DNA of 64,000 bases from Oceanimonas sp052119705 (lineage in GTDB: Bacteria; Pseudomonadota; Gammaproteobacteria; Enterobacterales; Aeromonadaceae). Shown here one piece after another: positions 41,226 to 50,874 of the stretch (position 1 is the first letter of the stretch; each line of letters begins with the position of its first letter). Position numbers and translations under genes: made by a program. Location: positions 1 through 64,000 of the forward strand of contig NZ_JBGQOP010000015.1 in the NCBI RefSeq assembly GCF_052119705.1. Direction: 5' to 3'. Under the pieces are notes generated by a model that did not search any database, was not told the origin of the DNA, and saw nothing but the letters and a program-made list of their open reading frames with translations.

Positions 41226-44200
41226 TGTCTGTGATGTTCAAGCGCAGCTTAAATTGGGCCTGGCTCAGTGTGGCCGCCATCGCGGTGCTGTTAGCCGTGC
41301 TGGTTACCATGCTGCGTTTTGGCGCGCCTTGGTTGGCTCAAGCCCAGCAGCAATGGCTAGACGGTTGGCTTAGTGAGCATCACATCGAATTGCAGATAGG
41401 TGGTTTGGGCTTAAGCTGGCAAGATTATGGCCCCATACTGGCGCTCAACGATGTCACCTTGCGCCGCGCAGACGCGCCCACTATTACACTGCGCCGCGCA
41501 CTCGTCGGTGTTCAGCTGTGGCAGAGCCTGCGTCAATGGCGGCCAGTGCTCAATGAGCTAACGCTGGAAGGCTTACGGCTACCCATAGCACTGGATGATA
41601 AAGACCCCGCAAGCCCCCGCGCACCCTTCGATTGGCAAGGGCTACGCCATTTGGTGTTAGAAGGCGTTGAGCAATTCTCCCTGCAAGATGCCGAGTTATT
41701 ACTGAGTCACGGCGAGCAGCCACTGTTTCAATTGCATCTACCCGACTGGCATTGGCGCAATGCGCCCGATGAACACCAAGGCCAAGGCAGCTTGGCCTTT
41801 AGTGAGCAAGCCCAGCAGCAACTGCAAGTGCGCAGTCAGTTTAGCGGTGAACTCGACCGCCTAGATGGCCAGCTTTATATCAGTGCCGATGGCGTGAATG
41901 CCTCGGATATCTTGAAACAAATTCGCCCTGACGATTCATTAGTGAGCGCCGAGCTCAACTTTGAATTCTGGCTAGAATGGCAGCAAGGCCAGCTTATGGC
42001 AGGCATTTTAGCACTAGGTGAAAACCGCTTCGGCTGGGGCGATCAGCATCAAGTGGCCATTAATGGTGGGCGGGTACAATGGCAACCCACACCCAATGGT
42101 TGGCAGTTGGCCAGTAATAAGGTCGACATTAGTGTCGACAACGAAGCTTGGCCCATTTGGCACCTACAAGTGGATCGCCAAGGGGAGCGGCTACAAGGCA
42201 CCTTAGACCGACTGACCTTTACCGACGTGGCCCTGCTCGCCGAATGGGGAGAAAGTTTTCTCCCCAACACCGCCAAGCAACTAGCGGGCATAGCACCGCG
42301 CGGCCAATTAACCGACCTGTATTTTAGCGCCGAGCCCAGCGGTAAAGACTGGTATTGGCAAGGCAATCTAGATCGGGTTAGCACCCAAGCCTTTGGTTGG
42401 GCACCGGCCACGCAAGGCTTAAACGGACACTTTGTGCTGGCCCCAGACAGCGGTGAGCTCAGCGTACAACAAGCCAAGGCCGGGGATTGGGAGTTTGATA
42501 AGGCGTTTCGTGGCCCTTGGCCGCTTGAGCAAGTGAATGCCGAGATCAAATGGCAACAGCAAGCCTCCAAAAACTGGTTGCTGTGGAGCGAAACATTGGC
42601 TGTGGATACCCAAGATTTGGCCTTAGAAGGCTGGTTTAGCCTCTTGCTGCCCACAGATGCGGCTCCGCTGCTCAGCGCCTCGGCACGGGTGGACGTGTTG
42701 CGTGCGGGGCAAGCCTATCGTTACTTTCCTGAGCCCGTGATGGGCGCGGCCTTAGTGGATTATCTGCAAGGCGCCATAGTGGCGGGGCAGGCCAAAGGCG
42801 CGGAAGTGCTTTGGTATGGCCGCTTAAATGGTTTTCCCTATAAAGATCAGAGTGGCATTTTTCAAGCTCGCGTGCCTCTGCGCCAAGCTGAGTTTCGCTT
42901 TGACCCTCACTGGTTGCCGCTCACTGACTTGAGTCTGGATCTGTTATTTGAAAATGATGGTCTTTATATGACCGGTAAGAAAGGCCGCTTAGGTAAGGTG
43001 AACGCCACCGATATTACCGCCGACATAGCGCCGCTGCATGAGACGTCTAAGCTGGAGCTGACGGCAAAAATTAACGGCGAGGGTGGCGCCGTTAGTGAGT
43101 ATTTACAAGATTCGCCTCTGGCCTCTTCGGTCGGCGTAACGCTGGAGCAAGTGCAAGTCAGTGGCCCCTTAAATGCGCAGCTGGCGCTGAGTATTCCCTT
43201 AAAAGGTGGTAGCGCCGTGGCCGTGAAGGGCCAAGTGGACTTTGCCAACAACGGCGTGCGGGTCAAGCCGCTGGACTTGCCCTTAAATAAAGTAAGTGGC
43301 CACTTACTGTTTGATGAACACCACACAGAGTTTACTAACCTCAGCGCGAGTTGGCTCGACCAGCCCATGCAATTGTCTTATCTGGGTAAAGAAGCGGCTA
43401 AGGGCTATGAGGTGGAGCTGGGCATTAAGGGTAAAGTGCTGCCAGAAAAGCTGCAGCATTTACATCCGGCAGTTAAACCCTTGAGCGGTAACGCCGATTG
43501 GCGCGGCCAGTTGCAGCTCACCTTGCCTCATCAAGGTGGGCTGCATTATGCCTTTAACGCCGACTCCACCTTAATCGGTTTAACCAGTGGTTTGCCTGCG
43601 CCCTTTAATAAAACTCGCCAACAGTCATTCAATAGCAAGCTGAGCGTAAATGGTGGAGCCGACTACGCCAAGGTCGCACTGCAAGTTGGCGAGCATATAC
43701 GCGGCGATGCACAGCTGAGCGTTACCAAGCAAGGGGCTAGCATAGAGCAACTCTGGTTGGCGGCGGGGGCCGGAGTGAATGTTAGCTTGCCGCGCCCGCC
43801 GCTGGATATTGCATTACGCGTACCTGAGTTGGCGCTTGATGCTTGGTTATCCCTGCTCGGTGACTTGCCCAGTCTCGCTCAACCAGCCAAGAATATCGGC
43901 AAAGCCAGCGCGTCAGGCTTAAGCTGGCCAGAGCATTATCGGGTGGCGATGCATGCCAGCCGTGCGCAATTATGGCAACAGCCCTTGCATCAACTGAACT
44001 TAGTGATCACGCCCGATAACCAAGGGCGCTCGCAATTAGTGATCAAGGCCGAGCAGGCTGACGGTAAGCTGACCTTTGGTGGCACTAAACCGATCCAGGC
44101 GAATTTTAAGCGGCTATGGTTGGGGAATAAACAGGCACCACCACTTGCTGCTAACGCGGCTGCTAAGCCACTCAGTGCCGCCATTGAACTCACGCCAAGT

Positions 44201-45037
44201 GACGTGCCCGCCCTGCATTTTCAATGTGAAGATTGCCGTTGGCAGCAGGTCGGTTTCGGTCAAGTGGCGTTTAATTTACAGCCGCTGGCCAAAGAAAATG
44301 GCGTGCAATTGAGCCAATTGGTGATAGACGGCCCCTTATTGCAGGCTAAGGCCAGCGGTCAATGGCTGCAGCAAGGCCATGTGGATCTCAGTCGTTTAGA
44401 ATGGCAAAGCAGCAGTCCTTCGTTGCAACATTTATGGCAAGCCTTCGGCAAAGAATCCCCCTTTAGCGACACCTCGGCTCAGCTAAGCGGTAAGTTGCGT
44501 TGGTTAAGCCCGCCTTGGCAGCCACAGCTTGCCAGTATGAATGGCGAGCTGGCGGTAAAAACCGGGTCGGGTGTGCTGCGCGAGCTGAAGACCAAGGGTG
44601 CGGGATTATTGTCGGTGCTCAGTCTCGAGTCTGTGATGCGCCGCCTGCGCTTAGACTTTAGGGATGTGTTTGCCCAAGGTTTTTACTTCGACAGCATAGC
44701 GGCCAGCGGTCAATTGCAAGCTGGGGTATTAACCAATAAAGACTTATTGATAAAAGGCGCCGCCGGTGATTTACGGGGTAAGGGTGAGCTAAATTTTGCA
44801 ACCGAGCAGCTTAACTATAATGTGGAGCTCACCCCGAATCTAACCGGAAATTTACCCGTGTTAGCCGCCTTTGCCGTGGCACCGGTGGCGGGGTTATATG
44901 TGCTGGCGCTGTCTAAGGTATTAGGGCCGGTAGTCGATGTGTTTACCCGCATTCGTTATCAGGTAACAGGATCTATTAACGCGCCCAAAGTGACGGAGCA
45001 GGGCCGAGATAAAAAACGCATCAAGGTGGCAGAATAA
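41225..45037 (+). CDS. yhdP: YhdP-family AsmA-like phospholipid transport protein
   Basis: 1270 aa (E. coli 1266). One N-terminal membrane helix (about 13-31), then a very long periplasmic beta-rich body of repeating-beta-groove type, closing with the conserved AsmA_2 region (SVLSLESVMRRLRLDFRDVFAQGF, about 1145-1175). A C-terminal hydrophobic stretch (about 1215-1240) is present. YhdP, TamB and YdbH jointly carry phospholipids to the outer membrane. The GTG start shares the last base of the rng stop, so the two are translationally coupled. GTG is the only start near the coupling point; an ATG four codons later is possible. Confidence 0.93.
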   Translation: MSVMFKRSLNWAWLSVAAIAVLLAVLVTMLRFGAPWLAQAQQQWLDGWLSEHHIELQIGGLGLSWQDYGPILALNDVTLRRADAPTITLRRALVGVQLWQSLRQWRPVLNELTLEGLRLPIALDDKDPASPRAPFDWQGLRHLVLEGVEQFSLQDAELLLSHGEQPLFQLHLPDWHWRNAPDEHQGQGSLAFSEQAQQQLQVRSQFSGELDRLDGQLYISADGVNASDILKQIRPDDSLVSAELNFEFWLEWQQGQLMAGILALGENRFGWGDQHQVAINGGRVQWQPTPNGWQLASNKVDISVDNEAWPIWHLQVDRQGERLQGTLDRLTFTDVALLAEWGESFLPNTAKQLAGIAPRGQLTDLYFSAEPSGKDWYWQGNLDRVSTQAFGWAPATQGLNGHFVLAPDSGELSVQQAKAGDWEFDKAFRGPWPLEQVNAEIKWQQQASKNWLLWSETLAVDTQDLALEGWFSLLLPTDAAPLLSASARVDVLRAGQAYRYFPEPVMGAALVDYLQGAIVAGQAKGAEVLWYGRLNGFPYKDQSGIFQARVPLRQAEFRFDPHWLPLTDLSLDLLFENDGLYMTGKKGRLGKVNATDITADIAPLHETSKLELTAKINGEGGAVSEYLQDSPLASSVGVTLEQVQVSGPLNAQLALSIPLKGGSAVAVKGQVDFANNGVRVKPLDLPLNKVSGHLLFDEHHTEFTNLSASWLDQPMQLSYLGKEAAKGYEVELGIKGKVLPEKLQHLHPAVKPLSGNADWRGQLQLTLPHQGGLHYAFNADSTLIGLTSGLPAPFNKTRQQSFNSKLSVNGGADYAKVALQVGEHIRGDAQLSVTKQGASIEQLWLAAGAGVNVSLPRPPLDIALRVPELALDAWLSLLGDLPSLAQPAKNIGKASASGLSWPEHYRVAMHASRAQLWQQPLHQLNLVITPDNQGRSQLVIKAEQADGKLTFGGTKPIQANFKRLWLGNKQAPPLAANAAAKPLSAAIELTPSDVPALHFQCEDCRWQQVGFGQVAFNLQPLAKENGVQLSQLVIDGPLLQAKASGQWLQQGHVDLSRLEWQSSSPSLQHLWQAFGKESPFSDTSAQLSGKLRWLSPPWQPQLASMNGELAVKTGSGVLRELKTKGAGLLSVLSLESVMRRLRLDFRDVFAQGFYFDSIAASGQLQAGVLTNKDLLIKGAAGDLRGKGELNFATEQLNYNVELTPNLTGNLPVLAAFAVAPVAGLYVLALSKVLGPVVDVFTRIRYQVTGSINAPKVTEQGRDKKRIKVAE

Positions 45038-45039
45038 GG

Positions 45040-45175
45040 ACGGTGAGGTGTGAAGAGTGAAGGGTTAAAAAGTGAAGCGCTAAAGGGCGCGCAGTACTTT
45101 TAGTGATGGCCCAACTTGCAAACGCGAGTCTTTCGCCTTACTCCTCACGCCTCACTCTTCACTCCTCACACAAAA
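45040..45175. repeat. Two-arm low-complexity block, GTGAGG/CCTCAC type
   Basis: Arm 1 GACGGTGAGGTGTGAAGAGTG and GAAGGG variants (about 45040-45080), a spacer, arm 2 CTTACTCCTCACGCCTCACT and CTTCACTCCTCACAC (about 45139-45172). It lies between two co-directional genes and ends 5 bp before the next ribosome binding site. Confidence 0.65.
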
Positions 45176-45187
45176 AAGGAGCAGCTC

Positions 45188-46006
45188 ATGGAGTTAGTGG
45201 CCCTACAAATGACGGCGACTGCCGATTGGTCGACCAATCGGGCGACCATTAATCGTTTATTGGATCAACTGCCGAGTCAGCGGCCATTATTGGCGTTGCT
45301 GCCGGAAAATGCGGTGGTGTTCGGCTGCCGTGATGCGCTATTAAATAATGCGGAAACCTTAAACGAGGGGCCGATTCAGGCGCAGTTTAGCCAATGGGCG
45401 AAAAAGTACGGTATTTGGCTGGTGGTGGGCTCTATGCCGACCCGCATCGAGCACAGTGCACGCTTTCATGCCAGCAGCTTGGTATACAACGACCAAGGGC
45501 AACAGATTAGCCATTATCATAAGCTGCACTTATTTGATGTAACGGTAGCGGATGCTCAGGGCAGCTATCGGGAGTCAGACAGCTTTGCTCCGGGTGATGA
45601 ACTTAGCGTGGTGGACAGTCCTTTCGGGCGTTTAGGCTTGTCTATCTGTTATGATTTGCGCTTTTCATCTTTATACGGTGCGCTGCGTGAGCGTGGCGCC
45701 GATATTTTATTGGTGCCAGCGGCCTTTACTCGGGTCACGGGCCAAGCCCATTGGTTACCTTTATTGCAGGCCCGCGCCATCGAAAATCAATGTTACGTGG
45801 TGGCGGCTGGCCTCTACGGCGAAACGGGTGCGCGCCAGACTTGGGGGCATTCGGTGATTATCGACCCTTGGGGTGAAATTAAAGCCTGCTTAGCCACAGG
45901 CGAGGGGCTGGTGTCTGCGGCCCTAGATACAGAACAGTTGGCAGCGATTCGTCGTCAAATGCCGGTGGCACAACATGCGCGCTTAAGCGCGGTTTGGAGA
46001 AAGTAA
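45188..46006 (+). CDS. Nit1-type carbon-nitrogen hydrolase
   Basis: 272 aa from MELVALQMT. Nitrilase-superfamily fold with the catalytic triad: Glu in LLPENAVVFG (about 42), Lys in YHKLHLFDV (about 111) and Cys in LSICYDLRFS (about 153). Closest to Nit1/YafV-like omega-amidases or deaminated-glutathione amidases, which repair damaged metabolites. Start at 45188 has AGGAG 7 nt upstream; the longer frame to 45116 reads through the repeat. Between yhdP and tldD as in relatives. Stop overlaps the tldD start (TAATG). Confidence 0.87.
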   Translation: MELVALQMTATADWSTNRATINRLLDQLPSQRPLLALLPENAVVFGCRDALLNNAETLNEGPIQAQFSQWAKKYGIWLVVGSMPTRIEHSARFHASSLVYNDQGQQISHYHKLHLFDVTVADAQGSYRESDSFAPGDELSVVDSPFGRLGLSICYDLRFSSLYGALRERGADILLVPAAFTRVTGQAHWLPLLQARAIENQCYVVAAGLYGETGARQTWGHSVIIDPWGEIKACLATGEGLVSAALDTEQLAAIRRQMPVAQHARLSAVWRK

Positions 46007-47451
46007 TGAGTATTGAACAAATTAACCGCAGCATATTGGTGCCCAACCAATTAGATATGGCGTTGCTTGACGCGCAATTAGCGCGCCTGAGTCGCCACCA
46101 GATAGACTTTGCCGATCTGTATTTTCAAAACAGCGTACATGAGTCTTGGGTATTAGAAGACGGCATAGTGAAAGACGGCAGCTACAACATAGAGCAAGGC
46201 GTGGGCGTGCGCGCCGTGAGCGGCGAGAAAACCGGCTTTGCCTATTCTGATGAGCTGACCGCCAGTGCGCTAGACCAAGCGGTGAGTGCGGCGCGCGGTA
46301 TCGCCGAAAAAGGCGGTGATGGCCGTTTTAAAGTGGGCAAGAGCCAGATTATTACGCCGCGCTACATGGGCGTAAATCCACTGGACAGCCTAACGCGCGA
46401 GCAAAAAATTGAATTGCTGCAACAGATGGACGCTTTCGGTCGCAGCTTAGACTCCGCAGTCAGCCAAGTGATTGTCTCAATTTCTGGCGTTTATGAAGAA
46501 ATGTTAGTGCTGGCCACCGATGGCACTTTGGCCACCGACTTGCGCCCCTTAGTGCGCCTCAACTGCTCGGTACTGGTGGAGCGTAACGGTCGCCGTGAGC
46601 GCGGCGGCAGTGGCGGCGGCGGTCGTACCGGTTATGAATATTTCTTAGATATAGTCGACGGCCAGCCTAGAGCCATGAGCTATGTGAAAGAAGCGGTGCG
46701 CCAAGCCTTAGTAAACCTAGAAGCCATAGATGCACCGGCCGGCACTATGCCGGTGGTGTTAGGTGCGGGTTGGCCGGGCGTGCTGCTGCACGAAGCGGTT
46801 GGCCACGGTCTGGAAGGCGACTTTAACCGTAAAGGCTCATCTGCCTATGCTGGTCGCATCGGTGAAAAGGTCGCGTCTAGTCTGTGCACCATAGTGGATG
46901 ATGGCACCTTGATGGATCGTCGCGGCTCGATTTCTATCGATGATGAAGGCACGCCCGGCGCTTACAACGTGCTGATCGAAAACGGCATTCTCAAAGGTTA
47001 TATGCAAGACAAGCTGAACGCGCGCTTAATGGGCATGGCGCCTACCGGCAACGGTCGTCGCGAGTCTTATGCACACTTGCCCATGCCACGCATGACCAAT
47101 ACTTATATGCTGGCGGGTGAGTCTTCCCCTGAAGACATCATCAAGAGCGTGAAGAAGGGCATTTATGCGCCTAACTTCGGTGGCGGTCAGGTGGACATTA
47201 CCTCGGGCCGCTTCGTGTTCTCGGCCTCTGAAGCTTACTTGATTGAAGACGGCAAGATCACGGCTCCGATAAAAGGCGCCACCTTAATCGGCAACGGTCC
47301 AGAGGCAATGAGTCAGGTGTCTATGGTGGGCAATGATTTAGCGTTGGATGCGGGCGTGGGCGTGTGCGGTAAAGAAGGCCAAAGCGTACCGGTCGGCGTG
47401 GGCCAACCGACCTTGAAGCTCGACCAGTTAACTGTGGGTGGAACGCAGTAA
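46006..47451 (+). CDS. tldD: Metalloprotease TldD
   Basis: 481 aa (E. coli 481). Zinc protease motif H-E-A-V-G-H near residue 262-267 followed by GLEGDF, and SRRGSISIDDEGTPG-like conserved core (DRRGSISIDDEG). Works as a heterodimer with TldE/PmbA, encoded at 48.2 kb, to degrade unfolded peptides, process microcin precursors and act on CcdA. Start at 46006 shares TAATG with the amidase gene and has GGAGA upstream. Ends at a terminator followed by the converging darP. Confidence 0.96.
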   Translation: MSIEQINRSILVPNQLDMALLDAQLARLSRHQIDFADLYFQNSVHESWVLEDGIVKDGSYNIEQGVGVRAVSGEKTGFAYSDELTASALDQAVSAARGIAEKGGDGRFKVGKSQIITPRYMGVNPLDSLTREQKIELLQQMDAFGRSLDSAVSQVIVSISGVYEEMLVLATDGTLATDLRPLVRLNCSVLVERNGRRERGGSGGGGRTGYEYFLDIVDGQPRAMSYVKEAVRQALVNLEAIDAPAGTMPVVLGAGWPGVLLHEAVGHGLEGDFNRKGSSAYAGRIGEKVASSLCTIVDDGTLMDRRGSISIDDEGTPGAYNVLIENGILKGYMQDKLNARLMGMAPTGNGRRESYAHLPMPRMTNTYMLAGESSPEDIIKSVKKGIYAPNFGGGQVDITSGRFVFSASEAYLIEDGKITAPIKGATLIGNGPEAMSQVSMVGNDLALDAGVGVCGKEGQSVPVGVGQPTLKLDQLTVGGTQ

Positions 47452-47474
47452 CTCATAGCTGGAAGCTAAAAGTA

Positions 47475-47512
47475 AAAAAGGCACCCCATCAGAGGATAGG
47501 GTGCCTTTTTTG
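47475..47512. terminator. Bidirectional terminator between tldD and darP
   Basis: Stem AAAAAGGCACCC/GGGTGCCTTTTT with an inner loop. Flanked by short arms of the heptamer family: GCTGGAAGCTAAAAG on the left, CTTCCAGCTCTCAGCTTCAG on the right. Confidence 0.85.
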
Positions 47513-47562
47513 TAGGGCGGTGTTTTTCTTCCAGCTCTCAGCTTCAGGCTGACCGCTTTCCT

Positions 47563-48090
47563 TTATTCTTCTTCTTTAATGTTCGCTTTCAAATACTGAA
47601 ACAATTCGCGAAAAGAAGCAGGAGGCAGGCCGGCGGCCATCTCTTTGCGAGCGATGCGGGCGAGCTGGCGCAGTTTTTGGCGATCCAGTTGGCGGTATTC
47701 AGACATAATGGCGTTCACGCCTTTATCGCCTTCTTTGATCAATCGATCACGCCATAATTCCAGTTTATGGAATTTAACATCGGCGACCGTGGTTTTGTGT
47801 TCGAAGCCGGCTAAGGCTTTTTGAATCTCGGTCACATCGCGCAAGCGCAGCAATTTACCCAGATAAGACATGTGTCGGCGTAAGCCTTCGTGCTTACCGT
47901 GCAGTCTATGAGCCAGCTCTACGGCTTCTGCTAAGTCTTCATCGAGCGGCACCTTAGCCAACTCAAAGGGCTCTAATTTCACTAGCGTGTCACCCAGCTT
48001 GCGCAAGGCTAAGCTCTCTCGCTTCATTTCACTCTTACTAACCCATTCGATTTCTTCATCTTGTTCTGGGGCATCGTCTTGGCGGCGCAT
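47563..48090 (-). CDS. darP: Ribosome-associated protein DarP (YjgA)
   Basis: 175 aa (E. coli 183). Acidic N terminus, then the conserved WVSKSEMKRE, then mostly helical sequence ending FQYLK. DarP promotes late assembly of the 50S subunit. I chose the ATG at 48090, where GGAAAAG gives a usable ribosome binding site and the length fits the family; ATGs at 48102 and 48120 are alternatives. Divergent from pmbA with about 100 bp between. Confidence 0.88.
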   Translation of the reverse strand: MRRQDDAPEQDEEIEWVSKSEMKRESLALRKLGDTLVKLEPFELAKVPLDEDLAEAVELAHRLHGKHEGLRRHMSYLGKLLRLRDVTEIQKALAGFEHKTTVADVKFHKLELWRDRLIKEGDKGVNAIMSEYRQLDRQKLRQLARIARKEMAAGLPPASFRELFQYLKANIKEEE

Positions 48091-48193
48091 AGGCTTTTCC
48101 ATATTAATGTACACTGACATATATATTACCAGCTTCTCCCAAGGCGCGCAGGGGTCTGTTATGCTAACTGCAAACTGAGCCAATGAAATTATT

Positions 48194-49534
48194 ATGACCC
48201 CAGCAGATATTCAAACAGAACAGCGCCAGCTTGAGCTGGCGGTAGAGCAAGCAATCGAGAGCGCTAAACGCCTCGGTGCAGACAGCGCAGAAGTCTCAAT
48301 TAGCCGCCAAACCGGTTTATCGGTGAATACGCGCAATGGCGAGCTAGAAAATATTGAATTCAACAAAGACGGCGCATTAGGCATAGCCGTGTACCGTGAT
48401 GGTCGCAAAGGCTCGGCTTCTACTTCTGATTTACGCCCCGAGGCCATAGCGCGCACCGTAGCGGCTGCCCTCGATATTTCGCGTTATACCAACCCAGATC
48501 CTTATTCAGGCTTAGCCCCCGCGGACGATCTTGCTTGGGACGCGCCCAGTTTAGAGTTGTGCTTTCCTGAGCAGTTAGAGCCGGCAGATGGCATCGCGCT
48601 GGCACTGCGTTGTGAGCAGCATGCGCTGCATCGTGACCCGCGCATTAAGCAGTCAGACGGCGCCAGCTTCTCCAGTAATCTGGGCATTAAAGTTTACGGT
48701 AACAGCCATGGTTTCGTGAAAGGTTACGCCGCTAGCCGTTTTGGCATCAGTTGTGTGCTAATTGGCGAGCAAGACGGCGATATGCAGCGTGAATACGGCT
48801 ATACCTCGGCGCGCAGCTTAGGTGATCTGTGGACGCCTGAGCAGGTAGCAGATGAAGCCGTGAGCCGCACCTTAGGCCGTTTAGGGGCCCGTAAAATTGA
48901 CACCCAGCGCGCACCTGTATTGTTTCATCCGGATGTGGCGGCCAGCCTGTTTGGCCACTTGGTGATGGGTATTAGTGGCGGCAACTTATACCGTGAGTCA
49001 TCTTTCTTGCTCGACTCACTGGGCGAGCAAATCTTTCCCGACTGGTTTGATATTCATGAACAACCTCACCTCGCGAAAGGCTTAGCCAGCTCACCCTTTG
49101 ATAACGAAGGCGTGCGCACCGTCGAGCGTCGTATTATCGAGCAAGGTAAGCTGCAAACTTATCTGCTGACCAGCTACTCGGCGCGCAAGCTCGACATGGC
49201 CTTAACCGGCCACGCGGGAGGTATTCATAACTGGAATATTGCCAACACCGGCCAAAGCTTTGAGCAGTTATTAAAGATGCTGGGCACAGGCCTGCTGGTA
49301 ACGGAAATGATGGGTCAAGGGGTGAACATAGTGACCGGCGATTACTCGCGCGGTGCTGCCGGCTTTTGGGTAGAAAATGGCGAAATCGCTTATCCAGTGG
49401 AAGAGATCACCATAGCCGGTAATCTCAGAGACATGTACCAAGGCATTCAAGCGGTAGGCACAGATACCGAGCTGCGCTCTAGTCTAAAAACCGGCTCAGT
49501 GTTGATTGATGAAATGAAGATAGCAGGGCAGTAA
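48194..49534 (+). CDS. pmbA: Metalloprotease subunit TldE (PmbA)
   Basis: 446 aa (E. coli 450). Partner of TldD without the HExxH motif; the peptidase U62 fold is seen from the N-terminal AKRLGADSAEVSISRQTGLS and the C-terminal MMGQGVNIVTGDYSRGAAGFWVENG. Together with TldD it matures modified peptides and clears unfolded ones. Here it is split from tldD by darP on the other strand. The stop is followed directly by the longest heptamer array in the window. Confidence 0.95.
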   Translation: MTPADIQTEQRQLELAVEQAIESAKRLGADSAEVSISRQTGLSVNTRNGELENIEFNKDGALGIAVYRDGRKGSASTSDLRPEAIARTVAAALDISRYTNPDPYSGLAPADDLAWDAPSLELCFPEQLEPADGIALALRCEQHALHRDPRIKQSDGASFSSNLGIKVYGNSHGFVKGYAASRFGISCVLIGEQDGDMQREYGYTSARSLGDLWTPEQVADEAVSRTLGRLGARKIDTQRAPVLFHPDVAASLFGHLVMGISGGNLYRESSFLLDSLGEQIFPDWFDIHEQPHLAKGLASSPFDNEGVRTVERRIIEQGKLQTYLLTSYSARKLDMALTGHAGGIHNWNIANTGQSFEQLLKMLGTGLLVTEMMGQGVNIVTGDYSRGAAGFWVENGEIAYPVEEITIAGNLRDMYQGIQAVGTDTELRSSLKTGSVLIDEMKIAGQ

Positions 49535-49540
49535 CTGAAA

Positions 49541-49624
49541 GCTAGAAGCTAGAAGCTAGAAGCTAGAAGCTAGAAGCTAGAAGCGGAAAGCGGAAAGCGG
49601 AAAGCGGAAAGCGGAAAGCGGAAA
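49541..49624. repeat. Twelve-unit heptamer array: six GCTAGAA then six GCGGAAA
   Basis: Exact head-to-tail heptamers: GCTAGAA at 49541-49582 (six copies) then GCGGAAA at 49583-49624 (six copies), starting 7 bp after the pmbA stop codon. The pyrimidine counterpart (CTTAGCTTCCGGCTCTCAGC and CTTCAAGCTTCCCGC, about 49696-49730) lies beyond the terminator. Confidence 0.93.
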
Positions 49625-49637
49625 GCGAGCAGTAAAA

Positions 49638-49673
49638 ACAAAGCCCTGCATCAGAAGATGCAGGGCTTTTTGT
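49638..49673. terminator. Bidirectional terminator between pmbA and ptsO
   Basis: 13-bp stem AAAGCCCTGCATC/GATGCAGGGCTTT with a 4-nt loop and T-run; centre of the two-arm array. Confidence 0.9.
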
Positions 49674-49736
49674 TGGTTCGAATTTTTATGCCAGTTCTTA
49701 GCTTCCGGCTCTCAGCTTCAAGCTTCCCGCTATCTG

Positions 49737-50012
49737 TTATTCCGCTTCATTAAATCGTGCCGCGACTAGCTCGGCCACGGCGTCCATAGCGGCGGCGGCA
49801 TCAGTGCCTTCGGCGACCACGCGGATGGCGCTGCCTTGTGCTGTTTCTAGCATTAGCAGGCCCATCACGCTGTTGGCGGGGGCTTGCTTGCCTTGACTGC
49901 ACACAGTCACGGTGGCGGAAAATTGTTGCGTGACTTGTACCAGTTGTACTGCGGCTCTGGCGTGTAAGCCGAGCTTATTGACGATTTTTAAGTCGCGTTC
50001 AATTTTTTGCAT
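49737..50012 (-). CDS. ptsO: Phosphocarrier NPr of the nitrogen PTS
   Basis: 91 aa HPr-like protein. Phosphorylated His17 lies in KLGLHARAAVQLV; the Ser region NSVMGLLML follows. Passes phosphate from PtsP (EI-Ntr) to PtsN (EIIA-Ntr). Last gene of the rpoN-hpf-ptsN-rapZ-ptsO run; its start overlaps the end of rapZ by 14 bp. Confidence 0.95.
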   Translation of the reverse strand: MQKIERDLKIVNKLGLHARAAVQLVQVTQQFSATVTVCSQGKQAPANSVMGLLMLETAQGSAIRVVAEGTDAAAAMDAVAELVAARFNEAE

Positions 50013-50865
50013 GCTCTTTTTCCAGCGTACGGTGGCGTACTTGTACGCTCTTGCCCATGGTTTTAAAGGCTTGAGCCAGTTGCTCGACTAAATATACGGA
50101 TCTGTGTTTACCACCGGTGCAGCCGATGGCGACCGTGACGTAGCTGCGGTTATTGCGCTCTAAATGCGGCATCCAAGTCACCAGCAAATTTTCAATCTGC
50201 CACAGGTACTTAGTCACTTCGAGTTGGCTGTTTAGGTAGGTCGCTACCGGCTCATCGCGGCCGTTAAAGGGTCTGAGCTCGGCTATCCAATGGGGATTAG
50301 GCAAGAAGCGGGCATCGAACACAAAATCCGCATCTTGTGAAATACCATACTTGTAGCCAAAAGATTCAAATACCCAATTTAGCTCGCGCTCTTTCTTACC
50401 CAAGATGCGGGCACGAATAATTTCACTTAAATCATGAATACTTAAGTCAGAAGTATCGATGCGCAAGTCTGCTTCTGACGATAGCGGCGCCAGCATGTTG
50501 GTTTCTTCGCGGATGGCTTCATCCAGCGTCAAACTCAAGCGTGATAAGGGGTGTAAGCGGCGGGTATCCCCGAAACGGCGAATAAGAGCGGCATTATCTG
50601 CATCAATAAAGATACTGGATAAACTCACGTCTTCCATGGCACGCACCTCCGCAAGGAGAGCTTCCATTTTATCCGGATTGTCAGGCAAGTTGCGCACATC
50701 TATGCTTACCGCCACTTCGCCTGGTTTGTCACGGCGCATCTTAACCAGACTCGGCAGCAGTTCTACTGGCAGGTTATCAACGCAGTAATAGCCCAAATCC
50801 TCGAGTACCCGCAATGCGACGGTTTTGCCCGAACCAGAACGACCACTGACGATCACCAGCTGCAT
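49999..50865 (-). CDS. rapZ: RNase adapter protein RapZ
   Basis: 288 aa (E. coli 284). Walker A GRSGSGKT (8-15) in an N-terminal P-loop domain and C-terminal domain with GCTGGKHRSVYLVEQL. Binds the GlmZ/GlmY small RNAs and glucosamine-6-phosphate, guiding RNase E to control glmS and thus cell-wall precursor supply. Operon position next to ptsN is conserved. Together with csrD and rng, one of several RNase E/G-linked genes in the window. Confidence 0.96.
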   Translation of the reverse strand: MQLVIVSGRSGSGKTVALRVLEDLGYYCVDNLPVELLPSLVKMRRDKPGEVAVSIDVRNLPDNPDKMEALLAEVRAMEDVSLSSIFIDADNAALIRRFGDTRRLHPLSRLSLTLDEAIREETNMLAPLSSEADLRIDTSDLSIHDLSEIIRARILGKKERELNWVFESFGYKYGISQDADFVFDARFLPNPHWIAELRPFNGRDEPVATYLNSQLEVTKYLWQIENLLVTWMPHLERNNRSYVTVAIGCTGGKHRSVYLVEQLAQAFKTMGKSVQVRHRTLEKEHAKN

Positions 50866-50874
50866 ACTTACTCC

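Noticed and set aside
42049..42654. 201-codon frame antisense to yhdP
   Set aside because: Shadow of a long GC-biased gene; no ribosome binding site, low-complexity Ser/Pro-rich product.
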